A DNA stretch of 64,000 nucleotides. Source: Eutrigla gurnardus (lineage: Eukaryota; Chordata; Actinopteri; Perciformes; Triglidae). The position numbers and the translations under genes were made by a program. Positions 32,601 to 45,158 of this stretch are shown here, one piece after another. The stretch is taken from contig OY741277.1 of NCBI GenBank assembly GCA_963514095.1, positions 11,248,137 to 11,312,136 on the forward strand. The letters run 5' to 3'. The notes under the pieces are model-generated. The model saw only the letters and a list, made by a program, of their open reading frames with translations, did not search any database and was not told the DNA's origin. How positions within the stretch are numbered: position 1 is the first letter of the stretch; the number at the start of each line of letters is the position of its first letter.

Positions 32601-34041
32601 GCAGTCTGTGTATTGATAGAATCTTATGTGACTTGACTGGGTATAACTGACCTTTCATTTCCTTCCCGTTTAGACTCTCCCCGAAACACATCTATCTCCA
32701 TCTCTCCTGCTGGAGAGCTACATGACGGGCTTCCTGTGACTCTGACCTGCAGCAGTGATGCAAACCCACCTGTTGCAACATACAGCTGGTTCCAGGGTGC
32801 AGCATGCCTCTCCACAGCAGACAAAAGCTTTCATCAAGCAAGACAATCCCCTGCTACACCCACGGGAAGAGGCCTGACACTCAGCAGCGTCAACATCACC
32901 ACCGAGGAGTATCAGCAGCACTGCTGTGTAGCATGCAACAAACATGGATCACAGACTCACAGCGTAACGCTTATAGGTCGCAAAAGTAGGTCCACGTCAT
33001 TGGCAACCATGTTTGCTCTGAAAACCTGCAGAAATACCCATTCAGAGTGTTCAGAGTTGAACATGTGTTTTAATGCATTTACAAATAGCAAATAACAGAA
33101 ACTCATTTCACATTTTTTTAAAACCCCAGAGCCTTACCAAAGTAAAATGATTAATCTTTTTAACCAGTAAGATATAACAAATCAAGAGGGTGAATGTTTA
33201 TGATCCAAACTGCTTTATTTGTTATTATAAAGAGGAAAGCAATACATTTAAAGTGATTTCTTTTCCCCCAAAATATAACTAGGAAGCACTTCCTACCTCT
33301 TTTTAAAATTCTGTGATGTTAACATTGACACTTTGTCTTTGAGATGCAACAGAAAAATAGTCAATAGTATACTAAATCTCTCACATTGAATTCAGTAAAA
33401 GACCAGCATTATGGAATACCTCACCATTTTACATACTCTTGGTCCAATGTCTAGTCACATGCACAGTATATTGAAGAATAATGCCTGAGACCATTTTTCC
33501 TGGGTCCAATCCCTTTTCTGTCCACTACAGCGAAGGACCCGTCTACGTCTTCAGGATTCAGACTGGTGATTATCGGAGTGACCATCTGCGTTCTCCTGAT
33601 TATTATGGCTATAGCGGCCTATCTCATGGCAAGGTCAGTTCTTTACTTCTCTTACAGCTGATAAGTGCTGTTATATTATTTCTCGTTATATTTCTATCAA
33701 CATTTCAGCATCAGCGATCTTAAAAGGTACCATAGTTTACCGTTAGATTATTAGACTAAATAATGTAATTAAAATAAAATTGAGTGAAAGTGCCACTGCT
33801 TCAGTACTCTAGTTTAGCTTCATTAATAACATTATACTATGTGTATAAGTGTGTGTTTTAAAAGATCCGGTGTTAATAAATTATTTATGTTTTTATACAA
33901 ATTAATAAAAAAATATTTGTAATTAACTCGATAATGTAAAGGTCCATGTTTAAATAATGAATTGTCTGTCGTTTCAGGAGAAAGAAGCCATCCAGACACC
34001 AGTCGTACGCCCTCGCCGAGACAACTGCTGTAGCACCTTAA
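29632..34041 (+). CDS. Gene C: Siglec-like receptor, 3 Ig domains, no ITIM, sialic-acid Arg lost
   Basis: Exons 29632-29689, 30316-30458, 30722-30804, 30903-31108, 32220-32483, 32674-32985, 33531-33633 and 33978-34041 join in phase to 410 codons. They encode a signal peptide (MDGGVAQCCYWLLLTLSVRG), a V domain spread over three exons, two C2-type domains, a membrane helix (LVIIGVTICVLLIIMAIAAYL) and a short basic tail ending TTAVAP. The Siglec Trp (GDWSVRL), the extra Cys (SPIC) and the E-strand Cys (KNCSLRI) are present. The F strand reads YVFYLIT, so the sialic-acid arginine is missing. The loop between the first two V exons carries a long acidic insert and two extra Cys (MWCLKDSRC). The tail has one tyrosine (SYALAE) that does not fit an ITIM, so the gene may encode a ligand or adhesion molecule rather than an inhibitory receptor. 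Confidence 0.82.
29817..29918 (+). repeat. 51-bp direct tandem duplication
   Basis: Two identical 51-bp units (29817-29867 and 29868-29918) lie head to tail in the first intron of gene C. They contain gtgtcattatcatcatgaag. Their identity suggests a recent event. Confidence 0.95.
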
Positions 34042-34322
34042 GGACACATTCAGCACAAAGTACAAATCAAAGTACAAACACCCCACAAGCACCAGAAGAG
34101 TTCTTTTTATTTTGTAAAAGTACTTAAGACAGGTAGAATATTTTCTCAATAGCATCAGACACTCTTGTGTGTTTACCTCCAAGACTCATGTTGCCAAGGA
34201 AACCCCAAGCAGACAAATTCAAGCTAGCATTGCATCAAATTCTGCAGCACATTTTGGGTTTAAATCAGAAGAAAAGGAACTTCCAAGACTGCTGGTGCTA
34301 GCTCACAAAGGATGTGAACACC

Positions 34323-34328
34323 AATAAA
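34323..34328 (+). terminator. Candidate polyadenylation signal of gene C
   Basis: AATAAA about 280 bases after the stop codon, followed by an A-rich run. Confidence 0.5.
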
Positions 34329-34329
34329 A

Positions 34330-35895
34330 AAAAGAATGAAAATCATCTGTTCTCATCTGTTCTCAACGCCTTTGTGTGCCGTATCAGTTGAACTTTTGCA
34401 AGAATTACAATACATCCTCCATGTTTCATACATATGAGGACCACAGAAAGCCTTGTGGTGGTGATGATGATGAGCATGAAGATGATGACGGAAAACTCAG
34501 TCATAATGATCCAATTAAAAGCTGTTAGCAGTTAGGAGTGGGTCACGTCTGTGTGTTCTTTGAGTAAACTCTTCAGTGTGATAAGGCTGTAACAGATACT
34601 GACCAGAGCCTGAGGATGAAAACCAGGAGGACAGTGACTCGGACACCCGGACATCCATTTACAAAATGTACTTGGATATCAACTCCCATCTCATTAGTCT
34701 ATAATTAGAATTTTGCTTTTGTCCGATTTATCAAATTAAAGTAAGTGAGGAAAGTGGCACACACATGCTAATAAAGTAAACAAGGAACAGTACAAGTACA
34801 AGGACAAACGATATGTATGATATGTCTTTCAGTTTTGTTCAGTTGCATGTACAATTTTTAACATTTATATGATTTTTTAATGGGAAATACAGGTAATTAG
34901 TGGTGCACATATTGTCGTCCCTCCATCATTTATACTGAGCTTCTACTTTTCAAGCTGTTTAAGCTACAGTGTGTGCCATCTGTAATTTGATGTAAATGTG
35001 ATGTGTTACGTTTATTGAAGAGTGATATCGAGAATTACAGAATGTGTGATTGATCTAATGAAAAGACATTTTACTGAACAACAAAACATTTTATTAACAT
35101 ATTATTTAAAAAAAAATGTTGTTAAACATGAAAATATGCCAACACATAACCTTTATACGAATGAGCAGTCTTAAATGTGTTTACAGGTGACAGTAGGTTT
35201 CAGTAGAAGGTACACAATAGGTTTTAATTGTGAGCATTGATTACTACATTAACCAAATGTCTGCCATCTGTGTGAGGCATATGTTAATGAGCGAAACAAA
35301 CAATGCATTGACCCCATATGCGTTATGTTGTTGCTGTGCCGTTTGTTACAATGACAAACGAAATAAATGCCAGAAACCATAAACATCAATCCATAACATT
35401 AAAAAGAAGCTAGGTTGAGGTTGATGATCTAAATAGTAATGATAATAATTTGCATTTAGACAAAGCATTTGCAACCAGAACAAAATGTACATGAGTATTT
35501 TAAACTTTAGGGGGCAGCACATCCTGGTTTGACCACAACACCAGTAACCACTCACACCACTGAACAATGTTCCACAACAACATCTTCAAGAGGAAACAGC
35601 ATTGATTTATTCACATTTTTAAAGGTAGGGGGGTAATTCATTGAGGATATAAAATAACGTTTTCTTGATAATGTCTCCGGTCAGGAGTGAACGAGAGGCT
35701 GGCGCTGCATTTTTCATGTCTGCAAACTCTCCTTGACTCGGAACAGCAGCTGTTTTATGGTGCCGTTGCAAGCAGCTACAAACCACAGACATTCTTGTGT
35801 CAAGACATGTATCTCGTTAAATTAAATGCCATCAGGCTCAGGCGGGGCTTGTCAACAGACATTTCCTTCTGTGCAGAGCTGATCTTTTGGCCCAT
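34330..35895. other. Convergent 3' region between genes C and D
   Basis: No exon is supported. The stretch is AT-rich and should hold the 3' UTR of gene D (minus strand) downstream of its stop at 35896. Confidence 0.5.
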
Positions 35896-38862
35896 CTAGA
35901 CAGTACTGAAGTTTTCTTGATAGATGTTCTCCTGAAAAATAACAGGTCCACATGAAACCATTTTGTGTTAAACGGTCGTTCATTTGCTTAAACAGAGTCC
36001 GTCTTACCTTTTTATCCACAGCAGGATTAGGTCTCAGCCTCCTTCAACAATGAAATAAGAAAAGTCTGTACATTGAACTCCTCCAACATTTCATGGCATT
36101 CATAAAATTAATTAAAAGTCCAAGAGTTGCAAAGACAAAAGTGTTGTGTATAACTTCAACTTACCATGACCAGATAATAACCAGTGGAAGCAGCAGGACA
36201 ATAAACGCTTTGACTCCAAGACCAACAAAAAGGATGACACTGTTAACTGGTATTGGAAAAAAGAGTGAGAAGTATGAGAAGTTAACTAACAGCATCTCAG
36301 ATTTTCAAATATGGTCCGAAATGTTCAGCAAATAGATTGTACAAATTGAGTTGATATTACTTTGAAGTCCACTTTACTGTATTTTCTAAAAGCATCCCAT
36401 TTTAACAAACTCTAGATGTACAGTTGCATATGAGATTAATAAAATGTTATTGTTTCCCTGCCTCCCTAAAAATCCTTCCAGGACAGTTTGTCTTTGCTCA
36501 GTGTAATGATCTTATTTTCCTTGCATACTCACTGTCTGTTTCATCCACTGTCAGCACCTGAGTTGAGTTGTTTCCCCCCAGCGGGTTCCTGGCCTGGCAG
36601 AGGTAGAGTCCAGTGTGGGACGCCACCACAAAGGGGACAGACAGCACCTGTCCTGATCCCACCTGGACCAGGGAGCTGGATCCGGAGAAGGGACTCCTGT
36701 ACCAGGTGAAGTTGTCTGCTGCAGGGTTAGCAGCACTGCTGCAGGTCAGATTCACACTGCTGCCCTCTGTCAGATTGCTGGGATAACTCACCTCAACAGT
36801 TACATTCAATGGGGGATCTGAATTAAAAACACAATCACTGTGCTATTGTATGCATTCACTTAGACACCATTTTTCATACAAGTTTACATGTACATGTATA
36901 ATCTTGACCATTTATAGACAATGCATACATTGTCAAAGAATATTTCATTAAAAACAAATTAAAAAGAAAGCTTGACATTGAAACACAAACAACCGGGAGT
37001 GGGTTAGCCTAGCTTAGCGCAGGGAAAGACACAGGACAACGGGGACACAAGGAAACGGGGCAGCCAACAACAAAACACTTAAGTTCGTGTACATTACCGA
37101 TTTAATAAACAAGATACAACATAAGGTAGGTTTTTTTTACTTCTGGACAGCGGCAAACTGTTTAACCCCATTCACTATCTTTACACTAAGCTAAGCTAAC
37201 TGGCTGCTGGAGGTAGCTTCTTTTTAAATGGAAGACAATAAGCAGGAAGGAGTACTTTCCCAACATGTTGAGCTATTACTTAACGTTTCTCAACCAACAC
37301 AATAAACATACTTACACTGAACAACCAGAGCCACAGGGTCAGAGAGCACTGACTGCTGTCCTTCGACAGCACATGCATAATTCCCAGCATCCTCTGCTTT
37401 AGCCTGGAACTCTGATTTGGCTACTGGACGTCCATCTTTGAACCAAACTGTGCGGAGAAGTTGGCAGGATGTTTCCATGGATATTCTACACGTGAGAGTC
37501 ACGTTATCTCCTGCTCTCACAATGTCCGGGTTCACTCTGGCAACCGGCTCTGCATCGATCCGTTAAAGAAGCAGAGACCATGAAGTTAAGAAAGGTGAAA
37601 ATATTCAACTTGAAGATTCAAACTCAGTGTACAATCATTTTACCTGTGACAGTCAGATACACGAAAGCTTTACTTCGCCAACCAAATGTCTCCGTATCAA
37701 ACCTGAAGTAGTAATGTCCAGTGTCATTTCCCCGCAGGTCATGAATTGCCAAGCCACAGTCGTGCTGTTGGTCACCAATATATTCATAACGATTGTGATT
37801 TGAAGGAAGGTCTGAAAGTGCAACACGTTTCCAGGTGCCATTTTGGAGTTGTCCTTTAAACCATGCAGTCATTTTAACAGTTTCCCCATTTGTGTAGTTG
37901 TATGAGCAGCCAAGCTTCACGGATGATCCCTTTAGAGCACAAGGATTTGGGTTTTTGAAATCCACTGACCACCCAGCATTCACAGCTCCTGCAGAGAGAT
38001 AGTGATGTCATGTAATGTGTTTTAATTAGTTTTATTTTTGTACTGTTTGTGCAGAGTGTATGTACTGCGCTGAAATAATATGTCTTAAAATAATTAAAGA
38101 CAGCGAAGAGTTAAGACCATAGTTAGTTGTCAGGTGTGGAGGGGCCACAATGAAACAAAAACAACTATAAAATACTGAAAAGGGGGGATTACGAAGATTT
38201 GGCATAAATGCACTAACCCCAACTAACCCTGTAAAAAAACACTATTCTTTCATAAACCCTTTGGTACTCTCTGCTCCTCAAGCTTTTATCCAAGAGTTTC
38301 TGAATTACTGGACTGAGAGATATACAGATATACAGGGTCGCCCATAAAGGTGGAATCATTTGCAAATGTCTTGTCTTTTATCACGCCAAACAAATGTTAT
38401 GCATGAATTCATTTCACCTGGGTAATTGTGACACATGATATAATCATTGCACCTGGTCAAAAGTGATTACTGATTCATTTAAATAGGATTAAACAGAGGA
38501 TTGTGTCTGAAAACTAAATATTCCAACTTTATGGGCAGCAGTATACATGAGCACATCAAACTGAAGCTTTTTTTTTTGGTTGGGTTGCAAACATTTTAAT
38601 TTGGGGAAGTGAAAATGAAAAAAATAATGTCTTTCCTGTAATTATAGACTATCACAACCGTGATGTATAAGCAAATAGAGGGAATACATTCAAGTAAATA
38701 ATTTCATAAATGAATATTGTAGTTATGGAAGTAACTGAAGGAAATACAAGTCTCACTCTTTGTTTTAAAACAAAATTTGAAAACTAATATCTTCTTACCT
38801 GGCTTCAGGATCAGAAGCACCAGCATTGCGAGCATCTTCTCCAACACTAAACGCAGCAGCAT
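35896..38862 (-). CDS. Gene D: Siglec-like receptor with lysine in the membrane helix (activating type)
   Basis: Minus-strand exons 38862-38799, 37988-37644, 37549-37316, 36817-36533, 36246-36165, 36041-36008 and 35931-35896 join in phase to 359 codons. They encode a signal peptide (MLLRLVLEKMLAMLVLLILKP), a one-exon V domain, two C2-type domains, a membrane helix and a short tail. The V domain has the Siglec Trp (AGWSVDF), the extra Cys (NPC), the E-strand Cys (HDCGLAI) and the sialic-acid Arg (YYFRFDT). The helix reads VILFVGLGVKAFIVLLLPLV, with a lysine inside it. The tail (ENIYQENFSTV) has no ITIM. In mammalian activating Siglecs a membrane lysine or arginine pairs with DAP12-type adaptors, so I infer the same here. 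Its third Ig exon is almost identical to the domain 4 exon of gene B. Confidence 0.85.
36995..37235. repeat. Probable dispersed fish repeat in gene D intron
   Basis: Phrases such as gttagcctagcttagcgcag and aagctaagctaactggctgc belong to a common teleost interspersed repeat as I recall it. No coding signal is visible. Boundaries are approximate. Confidence 0.45.
38331..38543. mobile_element. Tc1/mariner-type MITE upstream of or within the gene D 5' region
   Basis: The ends are imperfect inverted repeats: the left begins TACAGGGTCGCCCATAAAGG and the right, reversed, begins TACTGCTGCCCATAAAGTTG. The edges lie at TA dinucleotides. The 213-bp interior has no ORF. It sits in the first intron of gene D. 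Confidence 0.6.
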
Positions 38863-40955
38863 GGATGAGGAGGAACGTCTAGTCGTGTTCAAACAGCTGA
38901 TCCCCTGAAGCATGTGATTGGTCTGCTGTATATTTCTGTGGCAGCAAGAGTTTTTAGCAGACAGTGTTGTCATCTGACCGTTGTATGACTGTATGACTCA
39001 AGTATCGACCATGTTAAAATGCATCAGAATACAGGAAATGACATCTCTATTTAAAATTGCATCTGTAAATGGGGAACTAGTTGTTGAATCTAATTTTCTC
39101 CACCATGTTTATGTACTGCATGCTGTCATGTGGCTTTCCTTCTCAGATGTATTCCTTTTCTTCTGTGGGTACTTCGATTTGTTTTGTGTTTTTTTTTCTC
39201 CATCATAACAAAAGCTAAACACACAAGTCTTTTAAAGGGTACAACCTCCTGCTTCAACAGGGAGAAACACACTCAAACTTCAACATCGCCACTGAGATGT
39301 TTACTACCCCCCAAAAGAGAACCCACTGACTTTCCCTCTAGCGCCACCAACAGGTCGAAGTTTTCAGATATTCAGTGAAATAGACATCTGCTATAGACTG
39401 ACACAAACGTTTGTACAGACACTCACAATGTAGTCTAATAACTTTGGTAAGCCCCTGACTTGTCTGATCTATCCTGCAAAATATGTGCAAATCTACTGTA
39501 ACATTCCATCAACACTAGTTAGACTGTGTATTAAGTTCAAATTAACAAAAGTACACACGGTTACTAAGATAGTGAACCTGCAAAACATTTAGCTCAAAGC
39601 ACCGTCGTGCCTATGAGGTCAGTCCCACGGAGTATGGCTGTAGGCTTATTATCAAGCAAGAAGCAGATATAATCTCTCTCTTTCAACTTGATAGAATGCA
39701 TGTCTCAACACCGAACAACAAACAAGATAATTACAGTAATTGGTACAGCGCATTCAAACATGAAGTGCAAGTGTGTGGTGAGAAAAGGGGATGAAATCCT
39801 TTCTGTGATGGCAGCGGGTCAACCTGCTTGTCCTTCAGACAAGAGGAACTTATTTGAAAGTAAAATGATCCGAGTTACCCAAGTGTCTCAGTCCAGATGG
39901 GAATGTAGACTGGAGGGGAGGAAGTGTATGTGTGTGAGCGTTGTCAGAGAGAGAGAGAGAGATAGAGAGAGAGAGAATGGGGAAGCAGAAAAGCATGATC
40001 AGCATTGAGATTACCTCCAGCAGCTATTATTGGCTCAGGCCAGGCCAGTTCAACCTGTTTGTTTCTCATTCACAGAATTCCGTCTTGCGAATCAGGAAGA
40101 TGTTCACATTCCTTCAGGTGCCTTGTTGTTCTCGATGTCCGTGCACCTGCTTAGAGTGTTGGGACGGAGTAAGGTGAAGCGAGGCGTCAACATCGAGAGG
40201 CAATTCAGAGTTTAGAAGCAAGTTATAGATCACACTTACTGTTCAGAGAAGTTGTCATCTGTGAAATTAATTTTTGTAAGTGCTGTGTCATAATCTTCAA
40301 ATAAGGAAGCTGCCTGCAGACCATCCTGGGACTTTCCAGTTCATCTTAGAGGTTAGTGTTAATCATTTCACAGTATTTCTTTACATTTCAATCTAGTTGT
40401 TTTGGTTATGTGTTGTACTTTGAAAAACGTTGTTGGATTTGGGGACAAAGGAGTCAAGATTAAATGCTGATACTGCATTTGAAAACCAACTATGCATGGG
40501 AAAAAAATGCTTTGAAATGTGAAGCATTTTTTGATTCGTCTATCTTTAAAAGTCAACATTACTTAGTAATCAGTAGAGGTTCCTAAATGAGAAGAAGATT
40601 TTCAAAGACTCAATCAATATTAAATCAAATCAGGCTTACCTGCTGCTCAGACCAAATAATCCCTTTGATGTTGTGAAATAAAATATTTGGTTAGAATTTG
40701 GTTTAAAATATTTCTAGAGGTGAAAAAAGGTATATCTTAGATCATCTTAATCTGCAAATAACCATTTCATTGTTTATCTGCCTTCAAGTTCCAATCGTCA
40801 ACATCCGCTGACACATTTAATCACACAGCGTTTAACACAAGAGGTCTTCTCCTAGTACTGTATTATTGTGTTCCTTTATTGCTGAAAGTGAAGTTACATT
40901 GTTCAAACGTTTGCAGATTAATTTATGGAATAAGAGAGGCTGAGCGGAGAAAAGT
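38863..40955. other. Intergenic stretch between genes D and E
   Basis: The 5' ends of genes D (-) and E (+) face away from each other, so both promoters should lie here. No exon is supported. There is a short GA-rich run at about 39947-39975 and nothing else I recognise. Confidence 0.5.
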
Positions 40956-42519
40956 ATGGAGGAGAGGAGGAAAGTTTCTCGTATCTGCTTGCTGCTGCTG
41001 GCTCTGCTCCAAATCACCACACACTCCTCAGGTAAGTAACCACGTCCAGGATTTAGTTTCCAGTTCTTACTCACATTAAAATCCACATTAACTCAAAACA
41101 TCCATACACTTTGACTCTAGTTAATGTTATGCGATCTGTCCGAAAAATCACGAATCCTTCCACCCTTCCAAGAAAAACTTCGGGAGGAAAACAGGCTTCA
41201 CTTCATTACACTATTCAAATGTTCATGAGGGCAGTGGAGGGACTTTCATGTTAGATGCAGGTAGCATTGAGTTAACAACACACAACAAGGATGGGTGGAT
41301 ATTTGTTGTTGCATGAAACATCTCCACTCAACAATTATGAGTCCACAGTGTGTTGGTCACTTGAGTGGTTTCCTACGTTTGTAATAAGAATGCCTTTAAT
41401 TATCTCTAAATATATTCACTATTATTGAATTGATCCAATTATTTCCACTTTTTTGCTCTTGCCTCCTTCTCTCCCACACACTCTAAAACACACGCATCAT
41501 CAACACTTAATCACGATTTCAGCTCAAAACATCACCACCACTTCAGCTCCCAGTTACCTGACGCGGCCAGCTGACGTCACCGTGGCTGCGAGTGAACCTG
41601 CAGTGTTTCGCTGTGGAGTTCCCCAAGCTTTCCCAAACTTCACATTCACATTCTATGGGAGTCACCGCAACTACGTCCTCACGTGCCCCTCGGGCCACGT
41701 AGAAGACATCCCCCAGGTGAGGCGGTCGCCTTCATCCTCACCTCCTCTATCCCCTCAGTAACACCACCTTGTTGCCACACAGACACACATCCATGGAAGT
41801 TAACAACATCTCTCAGAGCAGCTAGCACATGAAGTCTGACACACCCTGGAAAAATAATTAAGATTAAGATCTGATGAACGCCTTTTAAAATGTTCTACCA
41901 AGGGAAGAGCATTTCCCAGCTCACAGCTTGTTTGTATTCTTTCCAGGCTCTTATTCTTCCTTCCCTCTCCTCTCTCCTCAGGCTCTCTATGGAAGTTGTG
42001 ATGTGACGAATGGAGAGTCGTTGGCTGTGTGGACTCTCAAGGGAACTTCTTTCTCTGACAACGGCACAAGAGTCGTATGTCAGCAGTCAAAGAATCCTGA
42101 CGCACCTGCTGCCGTCCTACATGTCTACGGTGAAGGCTCTTCTATTTCAATTAAACAACGAGAATTTTCTCAGCATGTTTATTACAGCATAAATGTAAAA
42201 TGATGTCCTCTCTTAAGAGGTAATTACACTGACATCTATCCCTCACTCTTTTCTCCTAGATAACGGAGTCAGTCAGGCCACACTCATCGGCTGTGTCATT
42301 GGAGGTTTCTTCGGCATCCTGTTGGTGTTTGGTTTATTGTATGTAATGCTGCAGAAGTCTGAGACCCTGCAGAAGTGCTTCAGTAAGTACGCCGCTTTAA
42401 TTCACCGCTGAATGCATTGACTACAAATTGGAACTGGATAATTAATGTGTGATGTGTTTATGTTTTCAGGGGGAAAAGAAATGCAAGATGACATGACCAC
42501 AATAGTAACGAAGGAGTAA
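40956..42519 (+). CDS. Gene E: small single-Ig type I membrane protein, unrecognised
   Basis: Exons 40956-41031, 41523-41716, 41982-42129, 42260-42382 and 42470-42519 join in phase to 196 codons. The protein has a signal peptide (ICLLLLALLQITTHSS), a Thr/Ser-rich linker with an N-glycosylation site (QNITTTSAPS), one Ig-like domain split over two exons, a membrane helix (LIGCVIGGFFGILLVFGLLY) and a tail of about 28 residues ending TTIVTKE. The candidate Ig cysteines are in FRCGVP and RVVCQQS. The usual DxGxYxC signature before the second Cys is not present. No tyrosine motif is seen in the tail. I do not recognise the family. A teleost-specific immune receptor or adhesion protein is possible given the neighbours. 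It is not SCN1B, which is the human neighbour of hepsin. Confidence 0.75.
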
Positions 42520-42624
42520 AAGGATACTGACAGCCGAGGCTTGGTTTAGTTTTGTAACACACCTTCAGAGAAATGATCTGTTTCTCTTTTTTTTTTATCT
42601 TTGACCAAAAGTGAAGTGAAAGCT

Positions 42625-43826
42625 GGGTCTGGCCACTGACCTCATCACTTCCTTGTTGTGCCCATTAATTTGACTTGCCCAAATTATACACAGCCGAACA
42701 CTGTATAATACAGCATGAGGACTTCAAACAACCTATCAAATGCCAATATGCCGGATCTCTTTCCCCTCTTGCAGGGTCATTCGTCAATGTCCACTGCCTT
42801 TACTATAAAGTAGTAGTCAGACTGTTTGTAGTGTAGGATTTTGAATGTGTAATTGATTAAACTTTTTTGTGTGAAGAAAAATGAACACAGGAAGTGTATT
42901 GAGAAACTGACCGCAGCACTTATTGTTTGTGGTGACAGAAATGTTATGAAAGAGCTGAGTAAGTGACAGACTGCATGGATTAAATGAGGAACAGAAGAGT
43001 AGCTGCTCTTTGTGCTGCTGTTTCACGGCTGTATTCTAACAACTTATAGAAGTTTAGGTACTCACTCGTTGTTATACACTTTCACAGATTGTCCACTTGG
43101 GGGAAGCACCTACTCCACAGATAAAAAGCTGTTGCAACATTATGGAGAGAATTACTACTTCATTAGTTAAATTGCTTTATTTGGGATTTAGTCCCTGAAG
43201 TAAAATAGATGTGATAAGTGTTTTTTTTGCATTTTATTAACAGTAGGTTGTAGTTCTACAGTTATTAAAGGCAAACAACTCAGGGAATTATTTGTCTGTG
43301 TGCTGTTGTCTGTCGAGGCTTGATCCAGTCTGGCCGCTGACATCTTCTTTTGCTTGCTGTGCCCATTTATTTGACCTCGCAAACATACACAGCCTAACAG
43401 TGTATAATATAGCATGAGGACTTCAACTATTTCCCCACTTGGTGCAGGGTCATAAATCAGTGTGCACTGCCTTTACAGTATGTTTATTATAAAGTAGTCA
43501 GACTGTATGAAGTGTAGGAGTTTTAAGTTGTAACTGATTAAACATTCAATTGTTTTTGAGCATATGTTATAAAAAGAAATCAACACAGGAAGTGTTCCGA
43601 GTGACCGACTGCATCACTTATTGTAGCGCTGAGTAAGTGATGGTCTGCAGACAGGCACCGATTAAATGAGGAATCAAGAGTAGCTGCTCTAGTTTCACAG
43701 CTGAATTCCAACGAAGTACTCACTAGTGGGGGGTTAAGTCCCTGAAGTAAGATAGATGTGATAAGTGTTTTTTGTGTTTTATTTTTTATAATAATAGTTT
43801 GTAGTTCTACAGTTATTAAAGACAAA
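42625..43826. repeat. Diverged tandem duplication downstream of gene E
   Basis: Unit 1 (about 42625-43290) and unit 2 (about 43325-43826) share ordered blocks: tctggccactgac near 42629 and 43329, the gtcagactgt block near 42815 and 43497, and the tagttctacagttattaaa block near 43250 and 43802. Unit 2 is interrupted by the hAT element at 43827 and resumes briefly at 44655. No ORF is supported. Confidence 0.75.
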
Positions 43827-44654
43827 CAGAGGTGGGTAGAGTAGCCAAAAATTGTACTCAAGTAAGAGTACTGTTACTTTAGAATAATATGACTCAAGTA
43901 AAAGTAAAAAGTATTGTCACCCTGTGTTACTTGAGTAAGAGTAAAAAGTAATGGGTGAAAAAACTACTCAAGTACAGAGTAACTGCCGAGTAACCTCTTT
44001 TAATCAGGTCAAATAATGTCAAATAATGCACGGAGAATTCCCTTAGACAACTGAAACAGTTTATAATAAACAATAATAAATAAATAACTCCACTTGTTTC
44101 GGGAGACACAAATGGCAACGTATAATGTAGCTGTTTTTTTTTTTTGCCTGGAGTGTGAACATTTCTTTTATGTGGGGCCAGGGGTGTTGTGCCTCCTCCT
44201 CTTCGGCTTCTTCGGAATTGCATGCCGTCTCCATCGTTTTGTTTCTGCGCTCTTTTCCGCCTGTTTGCCACGGGGAATGTGTGTGCGGTCATGTGATGGC
44301 TTAGGCTCTGCCTGATTGGTGAAACGGAGTTAGACCGTCGCTAGTGGCTACATTTGATTGGTGAGATGCAGTCATGTGATAGTCACAGAGCCTCTGGGAA
44401 GTCCCGACCTTAAATCATTGCTCTGGTCCCCACATAAACAAAACAGACGGCAGACGGATCGATAAAAAAAAAAAGTAGCGAGCAGAATCAGCCCAATGTA
44501 ACGGAGTAAAAGTACCGCTCCTTCTTCACAAATTTACTTAAGTAAAAGTAAAAAGTATGCTGCTTTGAAACTACTCATAGAAGTACAATTTTTCCAAAAA
44601 AGTTACTCAAGTAAATGTAACGGAGTAAATGTAGCACGTTACTACCCACCTCTG
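43827..44654. mobile_element. Non-autonomous hAT-type element, copy 1, with 8-bp target duplication
   Basis: The element starts CAGAGGTGGG and ends CCCACCTCTG. It is flanked by the perfect 8-bp repeat AAGACAAA (43819-43826 and 44655-44662), the target size made by hAT transposases. The interior has no credible transposase. Near-identical copy 2 lies at 58569-59400 in the same orientation. Confidence 0.9.
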
Positions 44655-44673
44655 AAGACAAACAACTAAGGGA

Positions 44674-44715
44674 CAGAGGTGGGTAGTAACGCGCTACATT
44701 TACTCCTTAACTAAC
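44674..44715. mobile_element. Terminal fragment of the same hAT family
   Basis: CAGAGGTGGGTAGTAACGCG and the next bases match the reverse complement of the 3' end of the element at 43827-44654, then similarity stops. It lies 19 bases beyond copy 1. Confidence 0.8.
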
Positions 44716-45158
44716 TGTAACTTTAATTTGGCATCAAAGGGCCACAGACAACAATCTCTAAAATGCTAGTGCATCTCGGGTACAGGGTCAATAGGCAAGA
44801 CGATGGGAACAATAAACAAGTCCATGTGTTACTTTCCAGAGTAATGCTTGTCTTTTTGCTTGTATGCGTGTGTGTGCGACTCTTAGGCCACGTTTATACA
44901 TAGCAGGGTATTTAGAGAAACAAATATTCCCCCCCCCCCCCCCCTCTGTTTTCAAAAATAACATTGTGCACACAACATCGTTTTCAAAGAAGTTATCATT
45001 TACATCAACCAGCATAAATACGCCGTCGAGCGCCATTATAACTATGCCAAACCTTAGGGCGGCAGTGTAGGGAGAAGGATCGAATAACACAAGCAACTTC
45101 CTGTTCCTTTCAAAACAACCAATATGGCCCGAGGTTCGTTCGTGTGGACAGACAGCGA

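Noticed and set aside
40956..42519. Gene E as SCN1B
   Set aside because: SCN1B neighbours hepsin in human, but the Ig domain, cysteines and tail here do not match sodium-channel beta subunits.
43927..44292. 121-codon minus-strand ORF inside hAT copy 1, repeated in copy 2 (58669-59034)
   Set aside because: It is conserved only because the two element copies are recent duplicates. It shows no transposase motif and overlaps the non-coding interior.
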